A stretch of 64,000 nucleotides of DNA from NCBI RefSeq assembly GCF_900141985.1, contig NZ_FQZK01000012.1:62001-126000 (forward strand). The letters run 5' to 3'. Position numbers and translations under genes: made by a program. Below are positions 61,387-64,000 of the stretch, piece by piece (positions within the stretch are counted from its first letter, which is position 1; each line of letters begins with the position of its first letter). Under the pieces are notes generated by a model. It did no database searches. It was not told the origin of the DNA and saw only the letters and a program-made list of their open reading frames with translations. The DNA is from Nocardiopsis flavescens (GTDB taxonomy: Bacteria; Actinomycetota; Actinomycetes; Streptosporangiales; Streptosporangiaceae).

Positions 61387-62484
61387 TCACACCTCCGTCG
61401 CCCGCACGCACAGGACGTCGGGCAGGTGGGCCGCCACCTGCCGCCAGGGCCCGCCGTCGGCCGCGAACACGTCCCCGCCGCGGGTGCCGAAGTAGAAGCC
61501 CGGGTCGTCGGCGCCGTCGGTGCAGGCGGCGTCGCGCAGCACGATGCCGAAGTAGGGCTCCTCGGGGAGCCCCTCGCCGGCCGGCACCCACCGCCCGCCG
61601 CCGTCGTCGGTGCGGTACACACCCAGCCGGTGCCCCGGCGGCAGGTGGACCTCCTGGCTGACCACCGGGAAGTTCAGCGCCGTGCCGGGCAGGTGCGGGT
61701 GCGCGACCATCGCGAACCCGAAGTCGGTGGGCAGGCCCGCCTCGACGGCCCGCCACCCCTCCCGGGCCGGGTGCCCGGACCGGTAGACGCCGTGGTGGTT
61801 CTGGGCGTACATCGACCCGTCCGAGGCCAGCGCCACCTTGTGCACGCACTGGCCGTACTCGGGCTCCTCCTCGGGCAGGAACACCGCGGAGATGCCCCGG
61901 TTGGCCGGGGACCAGCTCCTGCCGTCGTCCCGGGTCTGGTAAACGCCGCCTGTGGACATGGCCACGGTCATCGCCTCGGGCGAGCGGTCGCCGCCGCCCA
62001 GCACCCCGGGCAGGATCGTGTGCACCGCCCCGCCGCCCGCGCCGGGGAACCAGTCGGCCCGGTGCGGGTGGTCCCACAGCGCGCGGACCAGCTCGAAGCT
62101 CTGTCCGCCGTCCGCCGACCGGAACAGGGCGTGCGGCTCCACACCGGCGTGGACGACCCCCGGCACGTCCCCGAACGCGAACTGCCACACGCGGGTGAGC
62201 GAGGCACCGGTGTCCTCGGGGAAGACCAGCGGCGCGGACTCCGGTTCGTGCCAGCTGTCCCCGGCGTCGTCGCTGTACCAGACGCTCGGGCCGAAATGCG
62301 AGCTCTCGGCACCGACCAGGATGCGTTCGCCGTGCGGGTCGATCCCGACCGCGTACACGGCGCTCATGCTCGCGTGGTCGGCGCTGTCGAGCCGGTGCGG
62401 ACCGCGTACCTCCCAGGTGCCCCGGTCCTCGCCGCGGGCGGTGAAGAGACCCTTGCGCGTGCCTATGACCAGTAAGTACGTCAT
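61387..62484 (-). CDS. BNR/Asp-box repeat protein (sortilin/sialidase-like beta-propeller)
   Basis: A 365-residue beta-propeller protein with four Asp-box motifs: SDDAGDSW, SADGGQSF, TRDDGRSW and TDDGGGRW, spaced through the chain. It begins MTYLLVIGTRKGLFTARGED without a signal peptide, so it is cytoplasmic, unlike true sialidases. The catalytic Arg triad of sialidases is not evident. Homologs in actinobacteria and other bacteria occur paired with a MoaD/ThiS-type gene, as here. The start is ATG 62484. It may be a binding scaffold for the small ubiquitin-like partner, but this is inference from the gene pair. Confidence 0.8.
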   Translation of the reverse strand: MTYLLVIGTRKGLFTARGEDRGTWEVRGPHRLDSADHASMSAVYAVGIDPHGERILVGAESSHFGPSVWYSDDAGDSWHEPESAPLVFPEDTGASLTRVWQFAFGDVPGVVHAGVEPHALFRSADGGQSFELVRALWDHPHRADWFPGAGGGAVHTILPGVLGGGDRSPEAMTVAMSTGGVYQTRDDGRSWSPANRGISAVFLPEEEPEYGQCVHKVALASDGSMYAQNHHGVYRSGHPAREGWRAVEAGLPTDFGFAMVAHPHLPGTALNFPVVSQEVHLPPGHRLGVYRTDDGGGRWVPAGEGLPEEPYFGIVLRDAACTDGADDPGFYFGTRGGDVFAADGGPWRQVAAHLPDVLCVRATEV

Positions 62485-62937
62485 GTTCGGCTCCGTATCG
62501 TGAAGCGGATCACACCACTCTCGCACGTCTTCGCGACAAACGGTGAGGGGCTCCGGGAGCACGTCGGGTTCCGGTCATCTATGAGCCTTCAATAGTAAGG
62601 AACCCGAACGATTTACCGTGGGTGGCGAATTGGCCCCGCCGGGAAATGCGGCCCCGAGGAGCCCATAACCTCCACGTGGTCGGAAAGCGTATCGGCTAGG
62701 GGATTCATGTAACCGGGGTACTGCGGTTGTCAGACCAGGGGCGCTCTGCAATAAAATTCCGGCCCAACCGGCGTCACCGTACGGGACAGGGCCTGAGCCC
62801 GTGCGGATGCGTTCCAAAACCCCCATCAGGTCCAGACGACTTCCCGCTCTCCCGGCACTCAAGGGGCGTTTCGGGACTACCGTCCCAATGGTCCCACGCC
62901 CCAGGTAGAACCGGGTCCACTCGATAGGGTCCGCCTC
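62485..62937. other. Intergenic region between divergent BNR and TetR genes
   Basis: 453 bases. It is AT-richer in 62570-62760 (for example CAATAGTAAGG and AATAAAATTCC) and shows no protein-like open frame. It holds the promoters of both divergent genes; a possible operator near the TetR start is listed separately. Confidence 0.5.
62873..62886 (+). promoter_or_regulatory. Possible operator upstream of the TetR gene
   Basis: GGGAC-TACC-GTCCC is a perfect 5-bp palindrome 52 bases before the TetR start, followed by another GGTCCC. It could be a site for autorepression; only the symmetry supports this. Confidence 0.35.
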
Positions 62938-63540
62938 ATGCACCACCCCCCCGACACACTTCACGCCCGCAAACGACGCAAGGCCCGGGCCATGATCGTG
63001 TCAGCCGCCTTCCAGCTCTTCGCCGAGCACGGATTCGACAACGTCACGGTCGCCGCCATCGCCGAGCGAGCAGAGGTCGGCCGGACGACCTTCTTCCGCT
63101 ACTTCGGCGACAAGCAGCAGGTGCTCTTCGCCGACGAGGGAGCGGAGGTCGAGCGCCTGTGCACCTATGTACGGGACAAGGCCCCCCGTCCGCTCGGCGA
63201 CGACCTGGGCGCCGCCGTCGAGCTGCTGAGGGAGGCCTGCGTCGCCGCCCGTCCGCACGCCGCACTCTCCCCGGCGCACTCGGTGGTCCTGGTGCGCCTG
63301 CTCCGGGAGAGCACCGACCTGCGCTCCCGCTACCTGCTCACCCGCCAACAGCGGGCCACCCGGCTGGCCGGGGCGCTCATGGAGGTCGGTGCCCCGGAGA
63401 ACGTGGCCGTCCTGGCCTCGCACATCGCCATGGCCTGCGAACTGACCGCCATGCGGCTCGCCCAGAGCCCGGACGTCTTCCCCGACCGTATGGACGAGGC
63501 CTACGAGCTGCTGGGGTCGCTGGGCGGTGGGCCCGGCTGA
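62938..63540 (+). CDS. TetR-family transcriptional regulator
   Basis: A 200-residue TetR protein: helix-turn-helix at residues ~25-62 (FAEHGFDNVTVAAIAERAEV, GRTTFFRYFGDKQQVLF) followed by a helical ligand domain. It starts at ATG 62938. Its 3' end is convergent with, and overlaps by ~160 bases, the partial MFS transporter gene on the other strand. TetR regulators next to MFS exporters commonly repress the exporter, but here the transporter is convergent rather than divergent, so the relation is only suggestive. Confidence 0.87.
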   Translation: MHHPPDTLHARKRRKARAMIVSAAFQLFAEHGFDNVTVAAIAERAEVGRTTFFRYFGDKQQVLFADEGAEVERLCTYVRDKAPRPLGDDLGAAVELLREACVAARPHAALSPAHSVVLVRLLRESTDLRSRYLLTRQQRATRLAGALMEVGAPENVAVLASHIAMACELTAMRLAQSPDVFPDRMDEAYELLGSLGGGPG

Positions 63541-64000
63541 GCCGGGGGGCTCGGACGTCGTGTTCGCGGACCAGGCGCGTGAGCCTGCGGCCGAAGAACA
63601 CGACGACGAGCAGCCCGACCGCACCGATGAGGGCATAGGGGGCGCGCAGAGCGCCCTCGTGCCCCGTCAGCGGGGTGAGGGCGGCGACCATCACCCCGCC
63701 CGCCGCCATGCCCAGGGCGCTGATACCCCAGCTCACCGTGCGCATGGCGGCGTTGACCCTCCCCAGCAGCCGGTCGGGGGTGATGCGCTGGCGGAGGGAG
63801 GTCATCGCCACCGCGTAGCCGAGGATGAGACCGCCGGCCAGCAGGTAGCCGACGGCGACCACGGGCGTGAGCGGTAGCGCCGCGACCACGCAGTAGACCA
63901 GGCCGGTGGCGGTCAGGCAGACGACGGGCAGGGTGCCGTGCGGCAGGACCGACCGCAGCAGGGCCACCGTCTGGCCGCCGACGACCCCGCCGATCGCGGC
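63377..64000 (-). CDS. MFS transporter, C-terminal part (cut by window edge)
   Basis: The leftward frame is open from the window edge to 63377, giving ~207 residues that are the end of a transporter. Helices such as LPVVCLTATGLVYCVVAALPL and VVAVGYLLAGGLILGYAVAM, and the loop SLRQRITPDRLLGRVNAAMRT (the MFS_3 RxxxxPxxxxGR signature), identify a DHA3-type exporter. The last ~50 residues (after REHDVRAP) are Arg/Pro-rich and lie antisense to the TetR gene, so the true protein may end earlier or this may be a real tail. The N-terminus is missing. Confidence 0.75.
   Translation of the reverse strand, partial: AAIGGVVGGQTVALLRSVLPHGTLPVVCLTATGLVYCVVAALPLTPVVAVGYLLAGGLILGYAVAMTSLRQRITPDRLLGRVNAAMRTVSWGISALGMAAGGVMVAALTPLTGHEGALRAPYALIGAVGLLVVVFFGRRLTRLVREHDVRAPRLSRAHRPATPAARRPRPYGRGRRPGSGRAAWRSVRRPWRCARPGRPRSPGHRPP

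Noticed and set aside
62575..62964. 129-residue leftward open frame upstream of the TetR gene
   Set aside because: No protein-like composition, no ribosome site, and it overlaps the TetR start; more likely the divergent promoter region.

Overview
The window is very GC-rich, has few stop codons, uses GTG and TTG starts as well as ATG, and carries tight actinobacterial operons with hairpin terminators that mostly lack a U-tract. Gene content (a PknG/GlnX/GlnH signalling locus, a CYP157-type P450, CsoR-type copper operators, many TetR regulators, HisKA_3 two-component pairs) points to a filamentous actinomycete, most like Nocardiopsis or its relatives. That placement is an inference from style and content, not from a marker gene. 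No rRNA, phage, insertion sequence or CRISPR array was seen, so this reads as ordinary chromosome.

Layout. 1-7000: a truncated membrane alpha/beta-hydrolase, a secreted lamin-tail protein, a TetR regulator, a PspC protein, an MFS exporter, a minimal zinc peptidase and a membrane metallophosphoesterase with altered metal motifs. 7024-7350: tRNA-Glu, tRNA-Asp and tRNA-Phe with a terminator; an identical second tRNA-Asp lies at 13455. 7800-14300: GntR regulator, glycosyltransferase, membrane protein, nucleotidyltransferase, alpha/beta-hydrolase, aminoglycoside-phosphotransferase-like protein, S4 RNA-binding protein and an AviRa-type rRNA methyltransferase. 14412-22779: a complete respiratory nitrate reductase region, with narK divergent from narGHJI. 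24173-26926: copper efflux operon (copZ, small membrane protein, copA) behind two CsoR-type palindromes. 27164-35640: CYP157-like P450, Ser/Thr kinase, glutaminase, two-component system, NmrA-type protein, acyl-CoA dehydrogenase. 35680-43579: TetR with a paired operator, prfC, citrate synthase with a long AT-richer leader, HdeD protein, monooxygenase, macrolide-type glycosyltransferase with a short upstream reading frame, and a P-loop protein.

43796-53801 is the most striking part. It is a seven-gene, closely spaced operon encoding a coiled-coil protein, a PknG-type kinase, a PP2C phosphatase, a VWA protein, an FHA protein, a GlnX-type membrane protein and a GlnH-type binding lipoprotein. In mycobacteria and corynebacteria GlnH, GlnX and PknG form an amino-acid sensing chain. 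Here the chain is merged with a phosphatase, a VWA protein and a phospho-Thr reader, and three of the proteins carry added zinc-ribbon modules. The window ends (53952-64000) with a DUF6221 protein, HAD hydrolase, isopentenyl-diphosphate isomerase, an unusual zinc-finger SDR, a second two-component system, a DUF418 membrane protein, a BNR-repeat/MoaD pair, a TetR regulator and a truncated MFS transporter.
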